The translations under genes were made by a program, and so were the position numbers. The notes beneath the pieces were generated by a model. The model had not been told where the DNA came from. It did not search any database and saw nothing but the letters and a program-made list of their open reading frames with translations. Shown here piece by piece: positions 35,638-47,743 of a stretch of 64,000 nt of DNA. The first letter of the stretch is position 1; every line of letters starts with the position of its first letter. This stretch comes from Liquidambar formosana (lineage: Eukaryota > Streptophyta > Magnoliopsida > Saxifragales > Altingiaceae): NCBI GenBank assembly GCA_039720395.1, contig CM077833.1, positions 14,445,133 to 14,509,132 of the forward strand. The letters run 5' to 3'.

Positions 35638-36012
35638 CTAATATATTGATATTAGAACCTTGTAAATTTGATTATCTATCCTGAATTGTATTCTTAGCAA
35701 GTTTGAGAGAGCAGTTGATTGGTCCTCACGAATTACGTCTTTGCCGAATGGAATTATGGGTAATTTTTTATTTTTAACACTAATACTAATAATTAGAGAA
35801 CTTTATAAGGAAACTTACACAGAGAAATCACTCACCGCCAATTTCCGAAAAATAGAAAACAGAATACCATATCGGCATATCCAAACGAAGCCCAGTGTGG
35901 TAAAAAATCAAAATATATACACTACGCTCCGCTCCAATCAACCGACCGGCGAGTCGGAAAATCATTCCAGTTCATATAGGTGGGCTGCTATCCAAACTTC
36001 TCTCTCAGAACC

Positions 36013-36558
36013 ATGGCGACCACAGTGGGATGTACTGTAGAGATATACGGAACCAATGCAACAGCGATCGCCCTTCACCCAATCAAAGGCACGGTGATTC
36101 TTGATATTCACATGCGACACAGATACCAACTCTCTCTTCCCTTCAGAGGCGTCATTACTCTCGTCGACGATATCCTCTCCCTGGAGTTTCAGTATCTGTT
36201 TCACATTCCTCTCCATGTCCTCACCTTGCCGGCACATATCTCCGAAGTGGTATCCGGCCTGAACCTTGATGCCGCCGTTACCGATTATCTGAAGCGGCAG
36301 ATTTCGTCGTTCGCCGTCAATATGGCTGAGCGTGCTTTGTGGGAAGAAGGGTTTGTGATGGTGGTGGACGTGGTGGTTCTTACCGTTGATATCTTTGGTC
36401 AAGACCAGGTTCGTAGGATTAAACCTGGGTCGATGGAGATGGACGGCGGTGATGGTTTGTCATCGGAAATTCAAGATTTGGAGTTGGGTGGATTTGACGG
36501 CGGGGATCATGCTGTGGACGATGATGTGGGTACCTCGGACGAGTTATTAATTGGTTGA
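36013..36558 (+). CDS. Intronless protein of unknown function
   Basis: A 181-codon open frame starting ATG at 36013 (ACCATGGCG, a good plant start context) and ending TGA. It is more GC-rich than its surroundings, as a real exon would be. The N-terminal two-thirds are compact and hydrophobic/beta-like (YQLSLPFRGVITLVDDIL; GFVMVVDVVVLTVDIFG); residues from about 138 on are an acidic, glycine-rich tail (MEMDGGDG ... GGDHAVDDD) suggesting a disordered end. No signal peptide, no convincing transmembrane helix and no RING or other named motif. I do not recognise the family. A TATAAGG-like element lies about 200 bp upstream (near 35806). Confidence 0.6.
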   Translation: MATTVGCTVEIYGTNATAIALHPIKGTVILDIHMRHRYQLSLPFRGVITLVDDILSLEFQYLFHIPLHVLTLPAHISEVVSGLNLDAAVTDYLKRQISSFAVNMAERALWEEGFVMVVDVVVLTVDIFGQDQVRRIKPGSMEMDGGDGLSSEIQDLELGGFDGGDHAVDDDVGTSDELLIG

Positions 36559-39500
36559 AACCAGATCTTCTTCAATTCAATTACTCGAACGCTTTTGTGC
36601 CGTAGGTTTCTTTAGCCATTAATTTAGATTTTTTATTTTTATTTTTATTATTTTTTTTGTATCACAGGGATGATTCATGCCCTTTTTTACATCCATATTT
36701 GATGGAATCCCAATTTTATTCTATTTCTTGTTGAATGAAGAGAATATGGTCTTGATTACTTGCTTGCGCTTTTTATTCTATTTCTTTTTCCTTTTCTTAT
36801 TTTATTTATAACAAGAAAACTTTTTGGACAAATTCAGCTTGAATTTATGTAAGTCCTCACACCCCACATAGACTAAATAAGATCACAACCTATAAGAACT
36901 AAAGAAATCTTGTTTGAATTGCCCTAAAAAGTTAGTAAGAGTATAATCAAACCTTTGTGAGCTTACTTATTGACATGCCCAATTGGTTTTTTTTTTTCTT
37001 TTTTTTTTTTTGGGGTTAAAAACAACCTTTTACGATGTTAATGGATTTTGAACCCACCACCTTTATAACTAAGTTTCTATTTTATTTCATTTATATATAC
37101 TAGTAATTGAGCACACACGATGCGTGTGCAACACATCTTTTCAAGTTTCCATTACATCAGTGGAACTATTATGTCAGTTTTCAAGTTTTTAGACCGCATG
37201 TGTGGGTGGGGGATAAAATTAAAGGGAAACAAGCTATGGTGGGTTTTTCAAATTTGGTAAAATTACCAAATCGTCTCTTAACTTTATTAACTTATAAGGG
37301 TATTTTAATATTTTTGGGTGCAGTCCAACTACAAAGCAAATTAGCTTTATATAGAAGTATAGATATATATGTATGTAGGTGAAAATCTCTAAATCTGTGA
37401 AAATCCCAAATATTACAAAGCTACAAGGCCCATGGTATATATACATATGACTATATGGTGGCTGAGTGAGGCAACTCTGTCCTTGATGATTAAAATAAGA
37501 TAATGACATTATTAATATTTTTTATTATTACTTGTCTGTATGGATGCACTGTCCTTGATGATTCAAATAAGATTATGACATGAAGTAATATTTTTTTATT
37601 ATTACTTGTTTGTGTGGCGCTCTGAGATAAAAATGAAATTTGTTTAAACAAAATTTTTAGACAAAAGTCTTCACAAAATGAACACAACAAAAGCAATCTT
37701 GATATTTATTGATTCATACTCTTTTTTGAAATAAATGATAGAAAGCAATAACTTTGTAAACTCTTCTTAAATTCATATTATTATATAAAATTTGAAGAAA
37801 CAAATGTTTATAATTTGTGATCTAGTGATATCTAAGTGGGGTTGAGTTGTGGGCAGAGTCCAAGGTTTAACCTGACCCTAGACTATACCGATGGACAAAA
37901 AAGGGTAAACAATAGAAAGACTTTAACTTTAGGGCCTTACATAGAAAAGGGTTAAACTTTAAGGGGTTTTATATATGTAATTACGAAGGAAAAAAATATA
38001 CATATTTGTCAATGTAGATGTTGCCACGTCATTAAGAAAAGAAACTAATAAAAAAAAAAAAAATTCCCTAACGGTGAGAGAAAGGAAAACTTCTGAATGG
38101 GCGATTCCCAAGCTCCAGGACGTCCTTGGCTTAACAACCGGGATATCTCAACACTTCGCATTCGAATAGAGGATGAACGACTCCCTTTACATCTGCGCTC
38201 AAATCCTCAAGCTCATCCATTGGAACTGGTAGTCGATCAGTGATCACTCAGGTAAAACGACGCGCGGTGTGTTTGAATATTGGAAACATGGAACGGTGGT
38301 CTCAGATGGATATCAAAGCCGTTGGCGAGAAAGTACGGCGATCGGCATCTTTGAGGATTCGTCGGCGTTGGGGTCATTTGGTGTTCGTCGATGAGCAAAG
38401 GTTTTGGGCGTCGATGGAGAGAGAGAGAGAGAGAGAGAGCGGTGACGTTTGTCTTGGGAAAGGACAAACGCTCTTTGCCCAAGGACAGAACCGGGTCGGG
38501 TATAATTGAACTATAAGCTTCTTTAATCTTATTTGAATGTGAGCCGTCCATTTACAAACAAACGGTTAAGATTAGATTACGCGCGGGGAATTGCCAAGGC
38601 GACCTCGCCTGGTGGAAACTGCACCCTATGCGTATGCATTTCAGCCAACCATGCAGGACATTTTTAAACGCGTAAGTTGGCGCGTCGTGACAAACGCTTT
38701 GTTCCGTAAGCTCACAGAATCTGATCCCTCTTCTTTTTCCTCTCTCTCCCCATATATGTAGAGCCTACAAGTGGAGTCTACTTCCTCAGATCCTTCTTTC
38801 GGCCTCCTAGGAATCAAACTTTTCATCATCATTCATCACTCTCTCACAGACAGACAGACAGGTTCGCTTCTCAGATCTATATGTGCCCATTTGGTTCGTC
38901 TTATGCTTTGCTAAATCCTGACTATTTCTACCTTCTAAACTCTCTGATTGTTGATTTTCTTCGTAATTGGAATTAATTCCTGTTCAATTCTCTGAAATTT
39001 CGATCAAAATTGTTGTCACGATCGTACACTGATCAGATTTTTTATTCTTGTTTGTTGCACTGAGGATCTTAGGGTTTTGGGTAATTCATGGTTAATGTCA
39101 AATTGGGACTTTGCCACTTTGGGTTAATATATATATATATAATTTAATTAATTTCAGTATTACGGCTAGCTCGCAAGTTGGTAGATTTGACAACCATGGG
39201 ATCATACTGTGCAAATCAGTTTATATTGGTAGAGAATTGGTGTGTACTAAAGTGCAGTAGTGTTTTTTTATTTTTTAAATTAATAATGTGGGCAATTTAT
39301 ATCAAACCATCTAGATTTAGATTAGCCTTTCGGAATCCCCCTAATATCGGGATTACTATTATTTTTATTTTTGTTATTGGAGGAGAGAATTGACCTGGCA
39401 TCACTTAGGGGCTTGCTTGGGAGTCATAGCATAATTGTCAGCATTCTCAACTATGATTCTGTTTCCTTTCCGCTGGTACGGTGTAAAACTTGGCTGGTCC

Positions 39501-40629
39501 ACATTCTAGTTTTTCCAAAAAGCTCCTTATTAATAGAAAATTGATCTGGAGTTGCGTTACTCCTTGAAAGCCAATTGCAATTTCATCACTTGCCTTTTGC
39601 ACCAAACCTATGGAGAAGAGGCTGTATTTCATTGTCCAGTCTAGTTTAAGTGGTATAAATGGAGGTAGTCGGTATGCCCCTTGTCTTCCTTGTTTTTTTT
39701 CCCCAACCAATCTTTTGATGGGCATGGGCCGTGTAGTTGGAACTTGGAAGGCCTGTGAAAGGGATTGGCTGTTCTTTGATCTAATTATGAGCTTGTTCGC
39801 CTGAATCCTCTGTACGTATTGCAAGTGAAAGCTAATTAATTGAGAAGGATGATGTACTTATGGATGGAATCCCCTGTTTAGTTTATTATTTCAAGAAAAA
39901 AAATTGTACTGCCTGTATTCAGTGAGAATGTCTCTAGACGAATCTCATTATTTGTACACATCCGGTGACCATCAGTGAGATTTAGGAGTCTCAAGGTCTT
40001 ATAGTAGATAGCCACTCATTTACTCTTGAAATCTTGAATACAATTTTTCTTATAGAGGAGAATAGTGGGTGGCAGTAAAATTAAAGGAAAAATTGCTCGT
40101 GGTTATCTTTCTAATGGTGCCACATCATCAATTTATCTAGTTTAGGTGCCATCATGCTCATTTTGACAATGTAAGAAAACCTGCTCGAAAAATTTATTCA
40201 TTTGTTTGGTAGTGTTGTAGTACATCATTTGAAGAAGTTGGTTGATACCTGGGGAGTTTGTTGGAGTTAAGTCATGTCTTTTAAAGAGGAGAAGTTTGTT
40301 GACTTTGTACCACATCAATGTGCCTTTAATGAAATGAAAGCTCTGTTGTTCTCGTGAGATGATAATGCACATTTAAGGGTTTGTGCATTACATTGTATGA
40401 AATGAGAAACAGAAAGTATTGAAGGAGGGATGAGAAATAAGTTGATGCAGTGATCTATGAAGTTTTTGTGACTGGAGTACTGTATATCATGTTAATAGAA
40501 GAAATTGATCAACTTGGAAATAAGGAGTGTATATATATATATATGAAGAAAAATAATAAATTTTCAAGTGGTTCTGTCATATGTATCAGTACAATTAGAA
40601 ATGAGGAGCTTATATGTGGCAATTTGCTT
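36559..40629. other. Intergenic; possible promoter/leader near 38.7-39.1 kb
   Basis: No complete gene. A short open frame at 38097-38243 (starts MGDSQAPGRPWL, ends VVDQ) is followed by CACTCAGGTAAAACG, a donor-like site. Near 38750 a CCATATATGTAG TATA-like motif precedes CT-rich and CAGACAGACAG leader-like sequence, and GGGTAATTC near 39079 could be a splice donor. This could be the 5' non-coding exon of the small gene at 47438, but that is unproven. Confidence 0.3.
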
Positions 40630-40638
40630 ATAAAGAAT

Positions 40639-40855
40639 GGATTTTCTTAACAGTGTGTTCTGAGGGCACATGTTAAGCCTCATTTAATTAGGCAATAATT
40701 GCATGAGAAATTGTGAAAATGCATAGAGAATGGTACAAATTGCTTAGAAAAATGTGAAAATGCTTAGAAAACTGTGCAAATACATTTTCCCATGCAATGA
40801 TTGCCTCATTAAATGAGGCTTAACATGTGCCCTCAAGGCACACGTTAAGAAAACC
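40639..40855. mobile_element. Mutator-like MITE with perfect 9-bp TSD
   Basis: A 217-bp foldback: GGATTTTCTTAACAGTGTG at the left, inverse CACACGTTAAGAAAACCC at the right. A long internal pairing includes GGGCACATGTTAAGCCTCAT, repeated inverted as ATGAGGCTTAACATGTGCCC. The nonamer ATAAAGAAT flanks both ends exactly (40630-40638 and 40856-40864). Confidence 0.85.
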
Positions 40856-40864
40856 CATAAAGAA

Positions 40865-43800
40865 TACTGCTAATGTTAAAAGCCTATGCTAGACCTGGCT
40901 TCTTTGATGTCCCAAGAAGGTTCAATTCTATCTGTCAAAGAAAAAAGGAGAGAGAGAAGAGACACTATCTACTAATTTGGTTTTATTTGCGATGTTTAGA
41001 AGATTTAGAGGCACTACAGGGCAGAGGTAGGGCGAGAATAATAGTTATACCAGCTTCCCCTCAAGGATACATTTCTGAGGTGGAGTAACCTTTTAGGCTT
41101 CTTAACCTGTTGCTTTAAATTACCACCCTGTAAGATTTTTAGTGCTTGCAGCCCTCCTTCTTTCTCTCTTCCCTCTCTTCTCTCCTTGCTTAATACCTCA
41201 CATAAATGCTGCAGTGGAAATTTTTTTCCCTTCCAGAAGACATTGTTGTATGATTCACAATCTCACATTGCCAAATTTTCAATATTTCTTCTGCCTTCCC
41301 ATTTTCTGCCTTTTTAGGAAATATTATCATCTTCCTTATCTTAATCCATATAAATAAAATTAAATAAAAGAGAAAAATAATCATGGCAATGGAGTCTCTT
41401 GACTGAGCTATTCATAAAATATCTTATAATATGAGGTTCTTTTTCTTCAATCAAATCATAGAAAAAGAAACTAGACAATGGTTTATACTGGTCTCCTTCT
41501 TTGACAGTGGGCAAAGGTGCTATATAGAGAGAAGCATCGGTTTCTTTCAATTCATCACAGCTATGTTCTCATAATTGGGATGAATTTAACTTGAGTATTG
41601 ATTGGTGATGAAATTTAATGGGTCTCCTTCTTTGAAGATAGCAAAGGTACTATTATTAGAGAGAGGCACCGGATTCTTTCAATTTATCATTGCATACTAA
41701 AGCCAAGTTCTCATTTGGAATGAATTTAACTAGAATATCGATTGTCCAACTTGTGCCCTTAAATATTGGTGATGTATTTAGAAATAGTGACTATATCCAA
41801 TTTTTTGGTTTACAACTTTACATATTGAGATTCTAAGATTGGTGGATGACTTGTTACACTCTTACATTATGGGAATGATTCCTTGTGATGGAGTTGCGGC
41901 ACAATGTAATCCTCCTTTTTCCTGGGGTATCCTTGTAGGGCCTCTTTGGTTCTGACAATCAGATAAGTACTAAAGGTACATTTAATAAAATCCTTTTTGA
42001 TATGGTATTACTTACTATTTTGGAATTTTTTTAAAAAAAAATTGAAAACTTTCATTTACATTATTTCTACTTTTCATAAAGTGAATGCAACTGGACCATT
42101 AAATATGTTCTTCCTTTGATGATTGAGGGCATTGTAAGAACCATTACTCCACCATTATCAATTTTGTGCATTGCATAATGCTATAGGACCTTTGTGTGTG
42201 TATGTGTATGTGTATGCGTGTGTGTGTGTGTGTGTGTGTGTGCTTTTTTTTTTTTCCAACGACAAAATTTGTTGCAAAGAATGTTTCTACCAAAAATATT
42301 TGCTTAAATTTTGTGCGAGTCTCAGATCAATAGAAAATATTGTCCATTGTAGAGCAAGGTTTTTCTTACTGATACCATATTGCTGGTTTAAGGTGCTTTT
42401 GATTAATTCATTTTTTGATTGGTTGATTGATTATTAACATATGTGAGTGATTGATCATAGAAGTAATGTTGGTTGTGAGGCATGCACTTCTAGATTGTAG
42501 TTGCTATTTTGTGTTTATATGAGTGATAGAAGTAATGCTGACGTGATGAGGTGGTGGTGATAACATCGTGGTGGTGGTGGAGGTGAGGTAGTCGAAAATT
42601 TTCACCTAGTCACTACCTCAATTTCCTGAAGTTTTGGTAGTTAATTTATAAAGCAGGAAATCAAAGTGATGTTACCAATGTGCTTTACTACCAAACTTTT
42701 TCACTTTTTTCTTTTAAAAGAAAAAAAAAAGGGGGGGGGGGGGGGGGGGGGGAAGTGGAAGTGTAAGGTTATCCAAACAGCACCTTAGCTTGTGTCAATA
42801 TTTTGTGTTTAGAAAAGACATCATGTAGTAAATATCCAGATGATGCATCTTGAGTTGGCGAAAGACCAAAAAAATAGTTTCTTTGGTTGATTGCACGCTG
42901 TGGAAGATTAGTAGCAGCATCAACAAGAATAACGGCACAACAGCTACAACAACGACAGCAACAATAATTATTCAGTTCAAGCAAATTTGTAGTAAATCAT
43001 AGGCAGGAGTTGCACTTGATTTCTTATGAATAATTCATATGATAGCAATGCAGTCCTTTGAGAAGTTAGATTCCAACTTCTGGAATTAGGCTTGTCAAAT
43101 GAATGAATCATGGGGCTGATAGTGATAGGGGCCTCACTTTTAAAGCTTAAGGCTGTAGAATAGTGAAACCATAGATTTTGACCAAATCACAACCCTTTTA
43201 GGGTTGTAAATATTAGAAACCTACCCCTTAGATTTTGATGTAGTACAGTTATATGAGTTTGGCCAGTTTTAAGCAAATTGACCGTAATTCAAATATTCAT
43301 TAGCATTTACATTAGGAACATTATGGTCTTTCCAGCCTAAGCGGGGCACTAACTAAAATTCCATAGAATTCTGGGCTCCTATCTTATTCTCGTTGTAGTT
43401 TAAACTAACTATGAATTTTTTTTCTTTTTCACATCAAGAATAAAATTGAACCAAACTCCTGTTGGCTTTGGAAACCATAAACGGTTACTTGAGAAATGAT
43501 GAATAGTATATTGAAACTAACTAGCAAAATTGAGTTTAGAAACAAGTAACTACTATTAAAGCCCAAACTAGAGACTTCTAATGACATAATTTTTAATCTT
43601 ACTCTACTAATAAACTTTGAGAAACACTAGAATACAGTGTTAATGAATAGCGACAATAGCCTTAAACTATTGTGGGAGCCATTGCTATGTTGCATACTTG
43701 CTCATTACTGTCGTTTCCCTTTTTACCATATCAAACACCATCAACAATGCCCATGTTTTTGTCAAACATCTCATATACATCACAAACACCTACACCCATG

Positions 43801-44914
43801 TGTATTGTACTTTTTAACATTGTCCTTTACTCACTGGCCAAATCAAATTGAAAGGAACTTTATACTCCAAGTAGATCAAACTTTTGCAATAGAAGTGTGT
43901 ACTTCCTCATTAAAATTTGTAAAATTAACATGGGACTGTTGCACGATCTGTCTTTAATCGTGTTGTCATCATAATAGTACGAGTACATCATCTTCATTCC
44001 TGTGTCAAATTTTGGCATCCTAACAAACTGTGCGAAGAAGTGCTCTTGATGTTCTGATAGCTAAAGAGTTTATTTGATTGCTTGTGTCAGGAATCTGCGC
44101 TAATATTAAAAGTGAGATCAAGTTATTTGGAGCAACAAATCTTAGATTTAGAGCTACTGATTTTTAATTTAATAGGGGATAGCTATGTGATCTTATTTAA
44201 ATATCCATATCCGAGCTAACTGGTTTTGACAAGAACAAGGTGAATAATATTTGATCAAGAAGTGAAAAAGTAAGCAAATTTAAGAACTTTTTAAATTTGG
44301 ATGTAGTGACTTGAAAGGAGAGGAAAAGTGTCTAATAATTCTTCTTACACTTCAATTTGGTCGTATTTTCAGATTTTTTAGCATTTCAATCTTGTAGGCA
44401 TTTTTCTATCCAACCATGGACATTGCCTGAAATTAAGATTGCAAACATAGATGGGAGTATTGAACATGCCAGAGGCCAAAATTAAGCACATGTTCAGGTT
44501 TGACAGCAATATATGAGTTCTTTTTCTGAGAGTTGATTTGATACAGTCCAAATTATGAAGCCCAGTTATAATGACAGATGGAACGATGATAGGTGAGACC
44601 TATTAAATACAACCATTTATGCAGTTAGGATTGAATGAGTGAAGTGCTTCTCTTTCAGTAACTTTAAAGTTTTGGGATGAGTCTGGCGATGGGAACTTGT
44701 GACACCTTTGAAGATATTGTTGGGGTTCAAGCGAGTCTTTTGCATGGATGATGGGAACTCAGGCACCATAAGAAGGTGGATTGGTGTTTGACTGGGAGTT
44801 AATGATCTCTTTTGTTCATTGTGCCAGTAGCAGGGGAAGGTTTATCATGTTTATTTTGAGAACTGAATTTAGTCACAAAACTGGCACTCAAGGAACCACC
44901 CGACACTCAAGGAG
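40865..44914. other. Intergenic or long-intron sequence, no gene seen
   Basis: A diverged duplication lies at about 41490-41740 (two copies of GGTCTCCTTCTTTGA...GAATTTAAC). A (TG)n tract sits at about 42196-42242, and an A-run followed by roughly 22 G residues at about 42721-42752. Open frames here have no domain signature. Confidence 0.4.
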
Positions 44915-44924
44915 TGCTCTTTAG

Positions 44925-45374
44925 CATAGTTATAAAACCCAGCCCGGAGTGGTGGACTGGTGACCCAGTGCCTTGCTTCAGGTTTTTCTCGAGACTGTCT
45001 ATGCATTAGAACTGCACAAACCTGGTTTAAACTAGATAACCGGACTAGTATTTAGTGACTTGGGGTAAACCCAGACCAGTCAAACCGGTTGGGTTTGTGA
45101 GGTGTGTGACAAAGTTTTATCATTGACGCTGGGAGGGATTTGAACTTTCACACCTTTTAGAAAGGAACTAGGACCTTAGCTAGTGGCCCAGCACTTCACT
45201 TCTAGCTACTTTACGTACTTGTTTAAGGTATTATTGTATTAATTTCAAATACCTATATTAAAACTCAATTCTATTTATAATATTTTAAATTATTAAACGG
45301 TGACCCGAGGGTCCGACCAATGACCCGTTGACCTTCCTTGTCGGGGTCAATCCTCAGGCTGCGTTTCATAAGTA
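44925..45374. mobile_element. Mutator-like MITE, family 2 copy B, 10-bp TSD
   Basis: Begins CATAGTTATAAAACCCAG and is flanked by TGCTCTTTAG on both sides (44915-44924 and 45375-45384). The interior has the same CCGGTTGGGTTT / GACCCGTTGACC flavour as the copy at 23388-23780. The right terminus is decayed (GCGTTTCATAAGTA). Confidence 0.7.
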
Positions 45375-45384
45375 TGCTCTTTAG

Positions 45385-47400
45385 TGTGACTGGTTATTCC
45401 ATATGGCATAGACATCAACTAGCCACCCGAATTTCATCTCTCTTGTTGAACATGCACGGTGAAAATCTATTCGCATGATGATCGTGGCAGATTAGTAGTT
45501 ATACTTGAGAACACCACAGTTTAAGATCTAGTTCTGGTATTCCAATGAACCTATGTCTCTTAAATCAGGCCACTTGAATTTTATTTATTTATTTCCCTAT
45601 GTTAACAGGCAACTCCTATATTTGCAGCCTTTTTGCCATGTTTGCCACCATGAAAGGAATGGATTGTGATCAAGTATCAATACAGACATTTTTCTTTTCC
45701 TTTTAGCATGGTGTATCAACACATGGTCTCATTGCTTTGTGGAAAGGTTTCTGTGTCGGACACTTTATCCTTGTTGGACACCAGCTTCCTAATCTGTGAA
45801 CCTATAGCATTTGGATTTGATTTATTTATCCGTTCTTGGACTTAGTTGTTGACAAGCTTGTAATGAGTCTAATGACCAAAGGGTAAATAATGAAATTCAG
45901 CCACCAGAAATATCATTGTCAACCCATTCTCACTATACTACTACAGTATTACAGTTTTTTTTTTTTTTTTTGGATAAGTATTACAGTATTACAGTGTGAT
46001 CCAAAACTTCACAGGATTTGTTTATTTGTTGTAAGTATCAACAAAGTGAAGGCACGTGCTGCCTGCACAATTTTGTGAGAGAGATCCCTACATAGTAAAT
46101 ATTTTAGAATTTGTTTGTGTTTTTATCATCACCTTGTAAGTTATTTGCAACCTTTAAGGTTTCCAAACCCACCCGCACCCCAGCTCCTAAGCACTACTAT
46201 GTCTAAGAAATTTTACCATATATTCAAAAGTAGCATCTCTAAAATCACTTCTGTTTGCATTCGTTTTTGAAGAAGAAACACAATGAATTGCTTCACCAAT
46301 TGATTATTGACTTTCTTATTGCATGTCTTACCCATCAGAACAGACTTCTTTAGTATATTATTTTGACAATGTGCAAGCCACAGTGAAGATACCCATATCA
46401 CATTAAACATTTGCATGTATTTGCACTTGATATCATTTATTGAAAGGTATTTAAAAATATATAATCTGGTCACTCAGTTTTATAAACCTAGCTGTGTTGA
46501 TCGAGATAAGCGGCCAAGTCCGCTCTCCAGTTGGACAATCTGCTTGACCGTCCAGTTTAAAATATATTAATTGAATATGTATAAGTAAAGGCCATATAGA
46601 CCATTACCTAGTGTTGGTCCCGCTAAGCGAGGTCCTAAGAGGAGTGAGCTGGATTCAGTCCTAACCATTGTTTTTAAATACAAAGTAGGTGCTCTCAAGA
46701 CTTGAAGCTACTTGTTTGCACTTGTTAACCCAAGACTTAAACCTCTGCACTAGACATTGGCCCCCAGGCGTACACCTAAAAAGTACATTGATGAAAAAAT
46801 TTAGTATTCTGATGTTAGTAAATTATGAAAAAGATATTATATTGTTAGATACAAAAAATTAAATGATATTTTACATCTTGGCGTGTTGTTCCCAGATAGC
46901 TTATCTAACACCGTTGAAGTGCATAGTTCCTAGTTTTCTCAAAACTGCATCAATGGACAGGTATAGCCTGGGTTCTAAGACACTGGATCTAGTTCTCTTT
47001 GACTATTGGTTGTGGGAAAAATACTGCTCAGTTCTTATTATCCTTTGAGCACGATTTAACTTCTTCGAGTATTTTTATGTGTGCATAAGATCAGTTTCCC
47101 CCTTTTTTCTTTTAAGGAGCAGTTGATTCTTCTTCTTCTGCTTCCTCCTCTCTCTCTCTCTCAGCCCTCTTTCCTTTTTTTATACTGTCTCACTGATTCT
47201 TCTAGCATTTGTACTTCCCTAATGTATTGGTTGTATGGATATGCGCATTTTCTGTCACACTCAAAACAGTGAACCTAAACTTGCTAGCTGCACCCATATA
47301 GTGATATAGATTCTCTTGTTTCACATGTCTACTTTAGATTCTCATTTATATTAATATAGAAGGTCTTCTTTTTATTATTATCTTGGAATGTGCATTGCAG
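45385..47400. other. No supported gene
   Basis: Contains a T-run at 45955-45971, a degraded relative of MITE family 2 starting near 46477 (TTTTATAAACCTAGC...), and pyrimidine-rich sequence toward the 3' splice site at 47400. Confidence 0.4.
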
Positions 47401-47437
47401 CGAGGAATCATCTCTGGTCTGAGACTGCTCAAAAAGT

Positions 47438-47743
47438 ATGAGTCTAGCATGTCTTGTGTGCCATAGCGTAGATAGTCCTTCACACTCTTTTAGGAGTTAT
47501 TCTGTTTCAAGTTCAGACAATGAAGGAAGATGTTCTGCAATCGCCAACTGCTTGACCAGGAAGGCATCTTATCCACCCACAAGAGCAAACTCTTCTTTTG
47601 CATCATCATCGAAGGTGACTCCACAACCAACTATTTCAAGCAGTGGTGGAATCCCAGGCACCCCACGGTTAGTTCGGAGCCGTGCTGTGAGAAGGGACCT
47701 TGTGAGAGACTGGAATTTCGAAGAAATGGTGATGGAGCGTTAA
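47438..47743 (+). CDS. Small Ser-rich plant protein, unknown function
   Basis: A 101-residue open frame from ATG 47438 to TAA. It starts MSLACLVCHSVDSPSHSFRS, has a serine-rich middle (YSVSSSDNEG; SSFASSSKVTPQPTISSSGG) and ends in a charged block with TPRLVRSRAVRRD and DWNFEEMV. A pyrimidine-rich 3' splice site, GCATTGCAG, ends at 47400, 37 bp before the ATG, so the coding exon is preceded by an intron in the 5' untranslated region. The terminal charged motif and the CLVCH start look like a conserved plant-specific small protein I have seen annotated only as uncharacterised. No signal peptide or transmembrane segment. The upstream non-coding exon is not located with certainty. Confidence 0.65.
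   Translation: MSLACLVCHSVDSPSHSFRSYSVSSSDNEGRCSAIANCLTRKASYPPTRANSSFASSSKVTPQPTISSSGGIPGTPRLVRSRAVRRDLVRDWNFEEMVMER

Noticed and set aside
35962..36402. 146-codon minus-strand frame opposite the unknown gene
   Set aside because: The plus strand frame has better start context and a protein-like composition; the minus frame is histidine-rich shadow sequence.
39447..39824. 125-codon minus-strand frame and overlapping plus frame 39610-39804
   Set aside because: No motif, no start context and no splice partners; treated as chance open frames.
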